A DNA stretch of 64,000 bases from Plazaster borealis (GCA_021014325.1 CM037469.1:12652663-12716662), one strand, 5' to 3'; counted from the first letter of the stretch, positions 21,992-33,313 are shown. Numbers and translations: made by a program. Notes: a model not told the origin generated them from the sequence alone.

Positions 21992-24900
21992 GTACAATAA
22001 CAAGATTAATGATTCAACTAGAAAGATGTACATACTCACTGAACAAAAGGTACAATAACAAGATTAATGATAAAACAAGAGAGATGTACATACTCACTAA
22101 ACAAAGGGTACATTAACAACATTAACAAGATTCAACAAGAGAGATGTACATACTCACTGAACAAAAGGTACAATAACAAGATTAATGATTCAACAAGAAA
22201 GATGTACATACTCACTGAACAAAAGGTACAACAACAACATTAATGATTCAACAAGAGAGATGTACATACTCACTGAACAAAAGGTACAATAACACGATTA
22301 ATGATTCAACAAGAGAGATGTACATACTCACTGAACAAAAGGTACAAAAACAAGATTAATGATACAACAAGGGAGATGTACATACTCACTGAACAAAAGG
22401 TACAATAACAAGATTAATGATTCAACAAGAGAGATGTACATACTCACTGAACAAAAGGTACACTAACAAGATTAATGATTCAACAAGAGAGATGTACATA
22501 CTCACTGAACAAAAGGTACAATAACAAGATTAATGATTCAACAAGAGAGATGTACATACTCACTGAACAAAAGGTACAATAACAAGATTAATGATTCAAC
22601 AAGAGAGATGTACATACTCACTGAACAAACGGTACAATAACAAGATTAATGATTTAACAAGAGAGATGTACATACTCACTGAACAAAAGGTACAATAACA
22701 AGATTAATGATACAACAAGAGAGATGGACTGAATCACTGAACAAAAGGTACAATAACAAGATTAATTATTCAACAAGAAAGATGTACATACTCACTGAAC
22801 AAAAGGTACAATAACAAAATTAATGATTCAACAAGAGAGATGTACATACCCACTGAACAAAAGGTACAATAACAAGATTAATGATTCAACAAGAGAGATG
22901 TACATACTCACTGAACAAAAGGTACAATAACAAGATTAATGATTCAACAAGAAAAATGTACCTACTCGCTGAACAAAAGGTACAATAACAAGACTAATGA
23001 TTCAAAACGAGAGATGTACATACTCACTGAACAAAGGGTACAATAACAAAATTAATGTTTCAACAAGAGAGATGTACACTGAACAAAAGGTACAATAACA
23101 AGATTAATGATTCAACAAGAGAGATGTACATACTCACTGAACAAAAGGTACAATAACAAGATTAATGATTCAACAAGAGAGATGTACATACTCACTGAAC
23201 AAAAGGTACAATAACAAGATTAATGATTCAACAAGAGAGATGTACATACTCACTGAACAAAAGGTACATTAACAAGATAAAGATTCAACAAGAGAGATGT
23301 ACATACTCACTGAACAACAGGTACAATGACAAGATTAATGATACAACAAAAGAGATGTACATACTCACTGAACAAAAGGTACAATAACAACATTAATGAT
23401 TCAACAAGAGAGATGTACATACTCACTGAACAAAAGGTACAATAACAACATTAATGATTCAACAAGAGAGATGTACATACTCACTGAACAAAAGGTACAA
23501 AAACAAGATTAATGATACAACAAGGGAGATGTACATACTCACTGAACAAAAGGTACAATAACAAGATTAATGATTCAACAAGAGAGATGTACATACTCAC
23601 TGAACAAAAGGTACACTAACAAGATTAATGATTCAACAAGAGAGATGTACATACTCACTGAACAAAAGGTACAATAACAAGATTAATGATTCAACAAGAG
23701 AGATGTACCTACTCACTGAACAAAAGGTACAATAACAAGATTAATGATTCAACAAGAGAGATGTACATACTCACTGAACAAACGGTACAATAACAAGATT
23801 AATGATTTAACAAGAGAGATGTACATACTCACTGAACAAAAGGTACAATAACAAGATTAATGATACAACAAGAGAGATGGACTGAATCACTGAACAAAAG
23901 GTACAATAACAAGATTAATTATTCAACAAGAAAGATGTACATACTCACTGAACAAAAGGTACAATAACAAAATTAATGATTCAACAAGAGAGATGTACAT
24001 ACCCACTGAACAAAAGGTACAATAACAAGATTAATGATTCAACAAGAGAGATGTACATACTCACTGAACAAAAGGTACAATAACAAGATTAATGATTCAA
24101 CAAGAAAAATGTACCTACTCGCTGAACAAAAGGTACAATAACAAGACTAATGATTCAAAAAGAGAGATGTACATACTCACTGAACAAAGGGTACAATAAC
24201 AAAATTAATGTTTCAACAAGAGAGATGTACACTGAACAAAAGGTACAATAACAAGATTAATGATTCAACAAGAGAGATGTACATACTCACTGAACAAAAG
24301 GTACAATAACAAGATTAATGATTCAACAAGAGAGATGTACATACTCACTGAACAAAAGGTACAATAACAAGATTGATGATTCAACAAGAGAGATGTACAT
24401 ACTCACTGAACAAAAGGTACAATAACAAGATAAAGATTCAACAAGAGAGATGTACATACTCACTGAACAACAGGTACAATGACAAGATTAATGATACAAC
24501 AAAAGAGATGTACATACTCACTGAACAAAAGGTACAATAACAAGATTAATTATTCAACAAGAGAGATGTACATACTCACTGAACAAAAGGTACATTAACA
24601 AGATCAATGATTCAACAAGAGAGATGTACATACTCACTGAACAAAAGGTACAATAACAAGATTAATGATTCAACAAGAAAGATGTACCTACTCGCTGAAC
24701 AAAAGGTACAATAACAAGACTAATGATTCAACAAGAGAGATGTACATACTCACTGAACAAAGGGTACAATAACAAATTAATGTTTCAACAAGAGAGATGT
24801 ACACTGAACAAAAGGTACAATAACAAGATTAATGATTCAACAAGAGAGATGTACATACTCACTGAACAAAAGGTACAATAACAAGATTAATGATTCAACA

Positions 24901-25072
24901 AGAGAGATGTACATACTCACTGAACAAAAGGTACAATAACAAGATTAATAATTCAACAAGATAAATGTACATACTCACTGAACAAAAGGTACAATGACAA
25001 GATTAATGATACAGCAAGAGAGATGTACATACTCACTGAACAAAAGGTACAATAACAACATTAACAAGATTA
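21943..25072. repeat. Minisatellite of 58-bp units made from exon 4 end plus its splice donor
   Basis: About 54 head-to-tail units. Each has the exon 4 3' end (codons for INDTSREMYILTEQK), the donor gtacaataac and then the next unit. The first unit is the real exon end. Variants are shared at a spacing of 1,153 bp (for example gatggactgaatc at 22722 and 23875), showing a higher-order repeat of about 20 units. A shortened unit (gatgtacactgaac) recurs near 23070, 24223 and 24795. Confidence 0.95.
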
Positions 25073-25187
25073 GGGGGCATCGCAAACATTACACTATCAA
25101 CAAATGGCGGGAAAATCCATATGATTTTTTGTTTCAATTTCAAGCTTCTTATTTAATTTCTTTCTTTTTTTGAATATTTTTTCAAAG

Positions 25188-25303
25188 TTTCTGAAGATGC
25201 GTGTTGAGAATTGTGGTCAGTACACAACGTGTGAGAAGTGTATTGGTACGGATGCAGGGAGGGATGGAGACCCATACTGTGGCTGGTGCTCTCTGCAGAG
25301 ACA
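25188..25303 (+). CDS. Plexin exon 5, PSI domain 1 (start)
   Basis: 116 nt, phase 0 to 2. Cysteine-rich: VENCGQYTTCEKCIG...DPYCGWCSLQRQ, the plexin-semaphorin-integrin signature. Donor aca|gtaagt. Confidence 0.9.
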
Positions 25304-25436
25304 GTAAGTACCTGTCTAATTAAGATGTGTACTGAGAATTTTAGTCAGTAAACAAAGTGTTAGGCGTGTAGTTGAACTAAACAATTTTGACCACCTTACA
25401 AAATAATTCTGTTACATGAAATGTTTACCTGATTAG

Positions 25437-25569
25437 ATGCACCCTGTATTCTGAATGCAACATGCCTGATGTGTCTACCCGATGGTTAGCCTACAATACT
25501 GCACAGTGTATCGAGATAACCAATGTGGCTCCTTATGACAATCTACCAATCACTCTCACAGAGCAACAG
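25437..25569 (+). CDS. Plexin exon 6, end of PSI 1 and following linker
   Basis: 133 nt, phase 2 to 0 (QCTLYSECNMPDVSTRW ... ITLTEQQ). It completes the PSI 1 cysteines and enters an IPT-like region. Donor cag|gtaaga. Confidence 0.88.
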
Positions 25570-25867
25570 GTAAGAGTCAACTTGAAAAAGGAAAACATTT
25601 CTCTCGTTTTTATTTTCCCGCCCCACCATTTTTCCACTCTACTCGTGGTTCTCCCACAGTGTTAAGAATGAAATTTACATACAAATATATCTGAAATAAA
25701 TATTAATTATTATTGGAAAATATTAAGGACTTAACCATTTTGTTATTTTATCCATTTCCACCTTATCTTTAGATGTAAAGTTTCCCAACCTTCCAGTCCA
25801 TAATCATCAACTGTTTAATATTTATTTGTGTTAATTTGTTATATGAACTAAGTTGAATATTTACTAG

Positions 25868-26021
25868 GTTACCGTGAGTGTAGAGCAGTTACCAGACTTA
25901 CTGACCAGCATGAGATATGAGTGTTGGTTTGGATCCTACGTATCTCAAGCTACAAAGACTAATGAAGATCTTAGATGTGTCTCCCCACCTGGTAATGGGA
26001 TACCTCCAATTCAACAAGGAG
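25868..26021 (+). CDS. Plexin exon 7, IPT-like region
   Basis: 154 nt, phase 0 to 1. VTVSVEQLPDLLTSMRYECW ... LRCVSPPG, with the C...C spacing of the first extracellular IPT module. Donor gag|gtaagt. Confidence 0.87.
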
Positions 26022-26140
26022 GTAAGTCCAACCCAAAACTGGGGCTGATTTAGAAACTTATAAAAGCATTGTTTGCTAAAAGATGTAACCGATATATGTG
26101 TTCAATTAATCTGAAATATCTATAATTTTTCATTTTCCAG

Positions 26141-26240
26141 ATGATGCTGTTATTGTTACACTGAGCATCCATTCCAGTGAAACATCAGTCAGTTTTGTGG
26201 ATACAAGTTTCTATTTCTATGAATGCTCAACTCATACTTC
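26141..26240 (+). CDS. Plexin exon 8, IPT-like region
   Basis: 100 nt, phase 1 to 2. Beta-rich DDAVIVTLSIHSSETSVSF ... FYFYEC. Acceptor tttccag, donor ttc|gtaaga. Confidence 0.87.
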
Positions 26241-26406
26241 GTAAGAATATCAATTTCTTTTTTGGTACAATTTGGTTTGTAAAAAAAAAAGCTTTGATTT
26301 TTGATTAGTTTTTTACTTTAATTTAGAGTCTTGTTTTTTGTACATGTCTGGTGAAGTATTTCTGCCCATGGATCATTCTTTTGTTTTCTATTTATGTTTG
26401 CTGTAG

Positions 26407-26524
26407 TTGTATATCTTGTGTTGGTAGTCAATGGGCCTGTGATTGGTGTGTCTTTGAGAATAAATGCACTTATGTAAGTTCTACTTGCACAGGAGCCAAT
26501 GAAATCATCATTACAGGGCAAAAC
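26407..26524 (+). CDS. Plexin exon 9, PSI domain 2
   Basis: 118 nt, phase 2 to 0. CISCVGSQWACDWCVFENKC is a compact PSI cysteine module. Donor aac|gtaagt. Confidence 0.9.
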
Positions 26525-26721
26525 GTAAGTTAAACTCATCACAACTATTATCTCGAACTAATAAATCGAAGAGCCAGTTGTTTCCTACAAAGACATAAAA
26601 CCACATCCTTTGTCTGTTTTCAAAAACCTTTTATTAAAGTGATATTGAGGTGTCCTGAAACATTTGAAGATCAATACAGAGAACATTTCTGATAATTAAT
26701 GATTTGATGTTAATTCTTTAG

Positions 26722-26856
26722 AATCCAGCTTTGTCTTCACCCAAAGGTCCGGGTTCCTGCCCTCAACTGCTGGCTCAGAACACTGAAGTCCTTCTGCCCA
26801 ACGGAATTGAAAGGAATATACAAGTCATGACTACAAATCTACCCGATGAGACTCAG
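26722..26856 (+). CDS. Plexin exon 10, IPT-like region 2
   Basis: 135 nt, phase 0 to 0. KGPGSCPQLLAQNTEVLLPN ... IQVMTTNLPDETQ. The CP..L and 'i-v-nLP' pattern is usual in plexins after PSI 2. Donor cag|gttagt. Confidence 0.87.
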
Positions 26857-26998
26857 GTTAGTTATCATTCAATTGCAAAGCCTGGAATAATCATTTGAAT
26901 TAAATTAAGCGAATGCGAACAGTGACTTCACAGCCCCCCCTCCTCCTAGCAAAACAATTTCACCTTTGCCTACTTTATGGCAATGAAACGAACTCTTC

Positions 26999-27351
26999 AA
27001 AGGCACTGGACACCTTTGGTAATTGTCAAAGACCAGTATTCTCAACAAATGCATAAGATAACAAACCTGTAAAAATTTGGGCTCAATTGGTCATCGAAGT
27101 TGAGAGAAAATAATGAAAGAAAAAACACCCTTGTTGCACAAATTTGTGTGCTTTCAGATGCGAAAGAAGTCTTTTTCAGATTCAAGTATTTCAGTGAGAA
27201 ATTACCTTTTTTTTAAACTACGTAACTTCAGAAGGAGTCGTTTCAAACAATGGTTTATAATATCAACAGCTCTCCGTTGCTCGTAACCAAGTAAGTTTGT
27301 ATGTTATTTTTTTGTTTTTTAGTAATTACCAAACGTGTACAGTGCCTTTAA
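26999..27351 (+). repeat. Family A inverted-repeat element (MITE-like), copy 1
   Basis: Begins aaaggcactggacacctttgg and ends with its inverse, accaaacgtgtacagtgcctttaa. The interior is shared with about ten other copies in the window. Non-coding; no transposase. Confidence 0.85.
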
Positions 27352-27715
27352 AGGTATCGTACACGTTTGGTAATGACTCAAAACAAATATTAGCATAAAA
27401 ACTTACTTGGTAACAAGCAACGGAGAGCTGTTGATAGTATAAAACATTGTAGGAAACGACTCCCTCTGAAGTAACGTAGTTTTTGAGAAAGAAATTTCTC
27501 ACTAAAACAATAAAAACTTCTTGCTAGAAGTTTTTATTCCTATCTGAAAGCACACAATTGTACAACAAGGGTGTTTTTTCTTTCCACATTTTCTTGCAAC
27601 TTCGATGATCAATTGAGCCCAAATATTCACAGGCTTGTTATTTTATGCATATGTTGGGATACACCAAGTGAGAACACTGGTCCTTGACAATTACCAAACG
27701 TGTTCAGTGCCTTTA
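27350..27715 (-). repeat. Family A inverted-repeat element, copy 2 (inverted, back to back with copy 1)
   Basis: Starts aaaggtatcgtacacgtttgg directly at the end of copy 1 and ends gttcagtgcctttaa. The pair forms a 0.7-kb potential hairpin in intron 10. Confidence 0.85.
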
Positions 27716-27825
27716 ATATGTTGTTTTTATTAAAATTCACCAGAAAAAAAACCCAACTACAAAAGCAATTGCAGCGACTGCTTGTGACTCAGTCTCTTTC
27801 TTTCAAAAAATCACAATGGTCTGGC

Positions 27826-28205
27826 ATTAAAGGAACATTACATAATTGTTTTTTTTTTGCTAACAAAACAGTTGCTGGCAGTGCAAGCACTTCATATAAT
27901 CCACTATATACATAAACTGACAAACCTTTAGAAGTTTGAGATCGATCGGCCATCTGGGTCACGAGAAAATAGTGAAAAAACGATTACACGTTTGCATGTA
28001 TTATACAATGCATGAATAAAACGCTCATGAGCGATAAAATCCAACCGGAAATTAGTTTTATTTATTTCTCACCAAATATGGCATTTCAGACAGAAATATT
28101 TCTAGGGATGTTTTCCACTATCATCATCATTAGACCGTGTAAGTTTTATGTAAATCTGTGATCTTAAAGAAAATTTTAATTGCCAGTTCTGTAACGTTCC
28201 TTTAA
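27826..28205. repeat. MITE-like element with ttaaaggaac ends (family D)
   Basis: Terminal inverted repeats attaaaggaacatta / gtaacgttcctttaa enclose about 380 bp. The interior has a 'tttgagatcgatcggccat' segment and related sequence to 54855-55427. Confidence 0.65.
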
Positions 28206-28362
28206 ACAAAATTATGGTGAAGAAAGTTATATATGTATAGGCTACCTATTCAAACGGAATTGGCTTGACTCCCCTGAAAACAATTACTGTACCTACCTTA
28301 ATGAGAATGTTTAAGCTACTACTAATCTAACCTCACTCTCCATTAATGTCTTCATCTCTTAG

Positions 28363-28458
28363 ACTACTAGCTTTGAATGTAGCTTTGATATTGAGGGAAT
28401 ACGTCAGAGTACAACTGCTCAGCGTAATGATGATACTATCGTGTGTGACATGAAAGCT
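28363..28458 (+). CDS. Plexin exon 11, IPT-like region 2
   Basis: 96 nt, phase 0 to 0 (TTSFECSFDIEGIRQST ... IVCDMKA), with paired cysteines. It follows a 1.5-kb intron filled with three inverted-repeat elements. Confidence 0.85.
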
Positions 28459-28589
28459 GTAAGTTAAGTTATTCCTCAGACCATTACGTAGAATACAGTT
28501 TTTGAAATTGGAAAATCAAATTATCATTATTGAATCAGATGCCAAGATTTGCGTTGAACTTTGTTTGATATCAATTTTATACTCCACAG

Positions 28590-28698
28590 TATACCTACAC
28601 TTCCACTGATGATGCAGAGCTGATTGTGAAAATGACCATTGAATGGACAGACACGAGTAATAACCGACACACCCTAGATGACATATTCAACAACAATG
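28590..28698 (+). CDS. Plexin exon 12, IPT-like region 2
   Basis: 109 nt, phase 0 to 1 (YTYTSTDDAELIVKMTIEW ... DDIFNNN). Donor atg|gtgagt. Confidence 0.83.
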
Positions 28699-28851
28699 GT
28701 GAGTTTGAGCATAGTTTGTCCTTTCTTTATGGTTTGAGTCAAACGTTTTGGGTGTTGGGTCCTTTGCCTCTGCCAAATTTTTCCAGAACTTTGTTTTGAT
28801 TTATAAACAAGACGTGCAAAGAAACATTTTGAACTTTGATTATTGCTACAG

Positions 28852-29033
28852 CAACACTTTACAAGTGTGGAGTATTGAAGCCAGATTGTAGTCGGTGTAT
28901 TACTGCCAGGCCAGAGCTTGAGTGTGTTTGGTGTGATGCTAAGTGTGAACTAAGAGAGTCTTGTACAACAGCGGAAGGAGAGTGGGTGACCCACAATAAT
29001 AATGCAAACTGCCCTGATCCGATCCTCCAAGAG
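28852..29033 (+). CDS. Plexin exon 13, PSI domain 3
   Basis: 182 nt, phase 1 to 0. YKCGVLKPDCSRCITA ... CVWCDAKCELRESC is the third PSI. It ends ...PDPILQE with donor gag|gtgagt. A partial copy of the exon end and donor lies 119 bp downstream. Confidence 0.9.
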
Positions 29034-29097
29034 GTGAGTATATTTATCGGTTATTGATTATTGATATTGAGTAACGGGTGGTCAGGGAGGGTTAACG

Positions 29098-29160
29098 ATG
29101 TCCCTCGTCCATAATAACGATGTCAACTGCCCTGATCCTTATCTTCCAAGAGGTGAGTAT
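29098..29160 (+). repeat. Partial duplicate of exon 13 end with its splice donor
   Basis: Matches the last 50 or so bases of exon 13 (ataataac...aactgccctgatcc...ccaagag) and continues through gtgagtat. It supplies a decoy donor at 29153. The frame is not maintained. Confidence 0.8.
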
Positions 29161-29427
29161 AAATATAAAATACATTGATTATTGACAACTAGGTGAGGAC
29201 TTATAGTATTCTATTTTGTTGATCAAAGCTATGTTGTGAGGTTTTGAGAGTGACAGTGTTTTTTTAAAGGTTTTTTTCACATAATAACCTTTGACTTTTT
29301 CAAGCTAACACAGTCTCTGTAATGAGTACAGATATAGAGGAATGAATGTAAACATCCAAGACCAATACGTGACCTAAAAGGAGTAAAACGGAATGACATC
29401 TTGACTTGACAATTATTGAATGTTTAG

Positions 29428-29582
29428 GTATATCCATTGACTGGACCAGTAGAAGGTAACACCATAGTATCTATAATGGGTACAGATATTGGCAGAGGGT
29501 TCCATACTGTACTGAATGTGATGCTTGGAGACCAAGAATGCCATCTGGATGAACTGGAAGCCTATTATGTAACTGGTGCGAG
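29428..29582 (+). CDS. Plexin exon 14, IPT/TIG domain
   Basis: 155 nt, phase 0 to 2. VYPLTGPVEGNTIVSIMGTD ... VMLGDQEC, the TIG pattern (P-G-T-ltI-G ... V-vG-C). Donor gag|gtaaga. Confidence 0.88.
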
Positions 29583-29874
29583 GTAAGAAATGTATCCAAC
29601 CCAGGCCTGGAATTACATTGAAGCCATGGCCAATGTTGCCCATGTCTTGGCCTTGGTGCCCCTTTAAAAGTTTAAAACCTTACTATTTACTCGGTAGGAG
29701 GTGAACATTTGATCAGCTAGACCTTTTTCTGTTTTATATGAGAAAGACATTTGTTCAAATGTTCCTCCACTGATCTTTGTCAAGGAGGTTTATGGAGTAT
29801 GGACTATTGGGGTTTGAAACCTCCATTGTCCTTGTAATGAGGGGTTTAGTGCAAAGGACACAAGTTCTGACGTC

Positions 29875-30200
29875 TTAAGTCCTTTTCACACTGCAGAAAA
29901 TCTCCGTATTGTACACGGGTCTGATTTGTGTAATATGGACTGACCTTTTCACACTACAACGTTTTAACACGGTGTTGATCGGTGTAGAGGGCTCGATCCG
30001 TGTTGAAACTAACCCTTCTCGGGAGGTGCGGGTTGAGAACTCTCGACCTGTGTCAAAGACCATAGTGTGAACACTCCGTGGTTCATTTTTAATTCGTTTT
30101 GAGTGTGCGTGGCGCCATCCGCACACTGTAGTATGGGAGTTTTCCGCTTCGATCTGTGTATGACCCTGGTAGTGTGAAACCATTTTTGCGCAATATAATG
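29875..30200. repeat. Short dispersed repeat, candidate inverted-repeat element in intron 14
   Basis: Begins ttttcacactgc and ends with tagtgtgaaac, a short inverted pair. The interior repeats cacact and tgtgaaa words. Non-coding. Confidence 0.45.
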
Positions 30201-30288
30201 ATTGCATTTAGGCTTATTATTATTATTATAATTCCTTCATAACCGGTATGTATTACAAATATTTATACAATCTGAATATATTTCACAG

Positions 30289-30406
30289 TGTAAGTTGCCG
30301 AACTCAATCAAGAGTTGAAAGTGTGGTGCGGGTATCGCTGACAGTAATGGGATCTGATGGGTCAACACTGCAGGAAAGCTCAGGAGATGTCAACTTTGAA
30401 TATAGG
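30289..30406 (+). CDS. Plexin exon 15, end of the IPT domain
   Basis: 118 nt, phase 2 to 0 (SVSCRTQSRVESVVRVSLTV ... DVNFEYR). The only in-phase donor is the weak gttggt, and the sequence directly after it is a fragment of the family A inverted-repeat element. Confidence 0.8.
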
Positions 30407-30540
30407 GTTGGTGAAGAGCACTGGAGAGCTGTTGATAATATTATAAACTATTGTTAGAAACTACCCTCCTTTGAAGTAATGTAGCGTTAGAGAAGGGGGC
30501 AATTTTTTACCCCAAAATTTGAATATGAGAAAGGCTTCAG
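30407..30540 (-). repeat. Family A fragment abutting the exon 15 donor
   Basis: gagcactggagagctgttgat and following bases match the minus orientation of family A (compare 37158). The element starts within a few bases of the exon 15 end. Confidence 0.7.
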
Positions 30541-30871
30541 GCATGAGGATTAATTACACCTTCTATGGAGTCTACGGTGTCTGATGATAAATAAAACTTG
30601 AAACTGTTGAAATAAATCTACATTGAATTTGAAAAAAAATCCATTCAACATGGGATGCTGGAACAATCTATTTTCTAGTCCTATTTTGTATTTTAATCAA
30701 ACAATCAATTTTAGATTATTTGGAGACAAGATAAGGAAATGAATTGTTTCTTTCCCAATGAGTTCAAGACAACAACTGATTGTTGACAAATAGAAGGACA
30801 CATTGTCTGGTTGATGTTGAATGTCTACTAGGCCCTATGTTCTGTTTTTCTGGTTCTGATTTTCTTGCCAG

Positions 30872-31008
30872 GTTCCATCTATTACAAGTTCCAGTCCTGA
30901 TGTTGGACCAGCAGCTGGTGGGACTCGTATAACAATCAATGGAATGGCTCTAAATACAGGACGGAATATTGAGGCATTCATTGGTGATAGAGCTTGCATT
31001 ATAACAAG
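30872..31008 (+). CDS. Plexin exon 16, IPT/TIG domain
   Basis: 137 nt, phase 0 to 2. VPSITSSSPDVGPAAGGTRI ... AFIGDRACIITR fits a TIG domain. The donor is aag|gcaagt, a canonical GC-type donor; no GT alternative keeps the frame. Confidence 0.87.
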
Positions 31009-31063
31009 GCAAGTTAAGATCACTGTACATGTAGATAACAATTAGGACATTGTATCATTTACT

Positions 31064-31435
31064 TAAAGGTATCGTACACGCTTGGTAATGACTCAAAACA
31101 AATATTAGCATAAAAACTTACTTGGTAACAAGCAACGGAGAGCTGTTGATAGTATAAAACATTGTAGGAAACGACTCCGTTTGAAGTAACGTAGTTTTGA
31201 GAAAGAGGTAATTTCTCACTAAAATAATGAAAACTTCTTGCAAGAAGTTGTTATTCCTATCTGAAAGCACACAAATTTGTACAACAAGGGTGTTTTTTCG
31301 TTCATCATTTTCTTGCAACTTCAATGACCAATTGAGCCCAAATTTTCACAGGATTGTTATTGTATGCATATGTTGGGATACACCAAGTGAGAACACTGGT
31401 CTTTGACAATTATCAAACGTGTTCAGTGCCTTTAA
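31064..31435 (-). repeat. Family A element in intron 16
   Basis: Full-length inverted copy with aaaggtatcgtacac start and gttcagtgcctttaa end. Confidence 0.85.
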
Positions 31436-31581
31436 GGTAGAGCCTGTTATCAGGGATTTTCTTTATTTATACTCTTGTGGGTTGAGGTCTAATCAGAATC
31501 GCATCCATTATTAACAGTTGGTCAAGAAAATACTTTTATAGTGATGTGTCATCTGCTGTATAACTTTGATTTATTGTACAG

Positions 31582-31746
31582 CCCAGTGACTGAGATGGAA
31601 GCAGTGTGCACAAGCTCTGAGGGGTCTGTTGGGCAGACAGAAGTTCTCAAGATGTCTTTTGATGGGGCAGACAAAACAAGCCAGATGTACACTTTCACCA
31701 ACAACCCTGTCGTTACTGAAGTCAGTCCAACCAGCAGTATCTACTC
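31582..31746 (+). CDS. Plexin exon 17, end of IPT, start of the next
   Basis: 165 nt, phase 2 to 2 (SPVTEMEAVCTSSEGSVGQT ... YTFTNNPVVTEVSPTSSIYS). Donor ctc|gtgagt. Confidence 0.88.
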
Positions 31747-31858
31747 GTGAGTATATCAACGCCCAATAGTTACCTTTTATGGTAATATACAAGTAAAACT
31801 GTTATTTTTATGTTCCAATTCAACATCTTATTTGACCATATTCTCCAGAAAAACCTCT

Positions 31859-32204
31859 TAAAGGCATCGTACACGTTTGGTTATTGGAGCCTGATGTTTG
31901 TTTCAAACCTCTATAGTTGTAGATATATACCTTAAAACTAACCTGTGAAAATGTCATTTCAAAAGGTGGTAGCGTAATATTGCCGAAAATCTGGAGCGGT
32001 TATGTCCACGCAAGAAGAATAATCTGCATTGGAATATACACTCTGAGAAGCGTTACGCGTAACGCTTCTCAAATTCAAATGTTTTGGGGATAAAAAAGTG
32101 ATAGAAATGCATTATACTATCCAAAGCTGCTGTACTTCTAACCAAGTAAGTTTTTATTGCCAATAATTACCAGAGTCATTACCAAACATTTACGATGCCT
32201 TTAA
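31859..32204. repeat. Family B inverted-repeat element in intron 17
   Basis: Ends aaaggcatcgtacacgtttgg / accaaacatttacgatgccttta, with an internal hairpin (gagaagcgttacgcgtaacgcttctc). Interior related to 53812-54165 and 60395-60722. Confidence 0.8.
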
Positions 32205-32398
32205 GTTTAGGCTGCAATTTGATAAGTAAAATGGTACGTGTGGCTTACAAATGTATTAATGAGTGCATATGAAGATAGTTATATTCGTACTAATGAAGGT
32301 TGGAAATTAAAATTTAAAGGCCCTAATTATTTCCTGATCAGATTAGCTAACTTGTATCCTGTTTTCTTTAATCCTTTGATTTTATTTTCAATACACAG

Positions 32399-32540
32399 TG
32401 GTGGTCGGGAGATTTTTGTCAGTGGGAAATATCTAGACACTACCCAGATGGCTTCACTTGTTGTTACAGTTGCTACAGAAATTACTCAAACTAAAAGATC
32501 AGTTGGCAGTGATGAACCTAATAATGCCAAGTTTGTAGAG
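32399..32540 (+). CDS. Plexin exon 18, IPT/TIG domain
   Basis: 142 nt, phase 2 to 0 (SGGREIFVSGKYLDTTQMAS ... AKFVE). 'GG-eifVsGkyLdt' is a TIG strand pair. A KRSVGSDE stretch is basic-acidic. Donor gag|gtgagt. Confidence 0.88.
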
Positions 32541-32677
32541 GTGAGTCAACAGGCCAAAATGTTTGTCAATCTTACATCATAATAATTTCATTGATTTAAT
32601 GTAAATCAAAAGACCTTTTAATAAAATATGAAAAAAGAAGGATTTTTTGTTTTACAAATATTGGTGTGTTTTTTTAG

Positions 32678-32914
32678 ATCTGTGCTGTGGAAGGCTCAGA
32701 GTTCATGCGTTGCCTGACTCCCGATATAACTTCAGCCGTTAGCAGTTCTCTATCCCAACTCGACGTCACTTTTGGCTTCATTATGGACGGTGTGAGTGAC
32801 CTCTTAACGTGGTCAGAAGACAACGACGTTGACTTGGAGTTCTTTCCTGATCCAGAGTATGACGAGTTTGAAAACGACTTGTATGACAAGACGGAAGATT
32901 TGTTGAAAATCAAG
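32678..32914 (+). CDS. Plexin exon 19, IPT domain, acidic segment
   Basis: 237 nt, phase 0 to 0. ICAVEGSEFMRCLTPDITSA ... TFGFIMDGV ... DLEFFPDPEYDEFENDLYDK. 'y-PdP-f' is the usual start of the last plexin IPT. Rich in Asp/Glu before LLKIK. Donor aag|gtgaag. Confidence 0.9.
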
Positions 32915-33023
32915 GTGAAGCCAAGAGCTAGCTGAATGCTCACTGGTTATTCTCAAACTGAAAAACCAAATACAGTTTCCTTATACCTTGGTTTCCGTTA
33001 AAAAAAAGAGTCGCAAAATATCT

Positions 33024-33313
33024 TAAAAGGAACTGAACACGTTCGGAAATTGTTACAGACCGGTGTTCTCACTTGGTGTATCCCAACATATGCATACAAA
33101 TTTGTGTGCTTTCAGATAGGAATAAAAACTTCTGCAAGAAGTTTCGTTATTTTAGTGAGAAATTACCTCTTTCTCAAAAACTACGTTACTTCAGAGGGAG
33201 ACGTTTCCTACAATGTTGTATACTATCAACAGCTCTCTGTTGCTTGTTACCAAGTAAGTTTTTATGCTAATATTTGTTTTGAGTCATTACCAAACGTGTA
33301 CGATACCTTTAAA
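33024..33313 (+). repeat. Family A element, internally deleted, in intron 19
   Basis: Both ends are recognisable (aaaggaactgaacacgttcgg ... aaacgtgtacgatacctttaa); part of the left half is missing. Confidence 0.75.

Noticed and set aside
21992..25072. CRISPR-like array
   Set aside because: Units are contiguous tandem repeats without unique spacers and derive from a coding exon in a eukaryotic gene.
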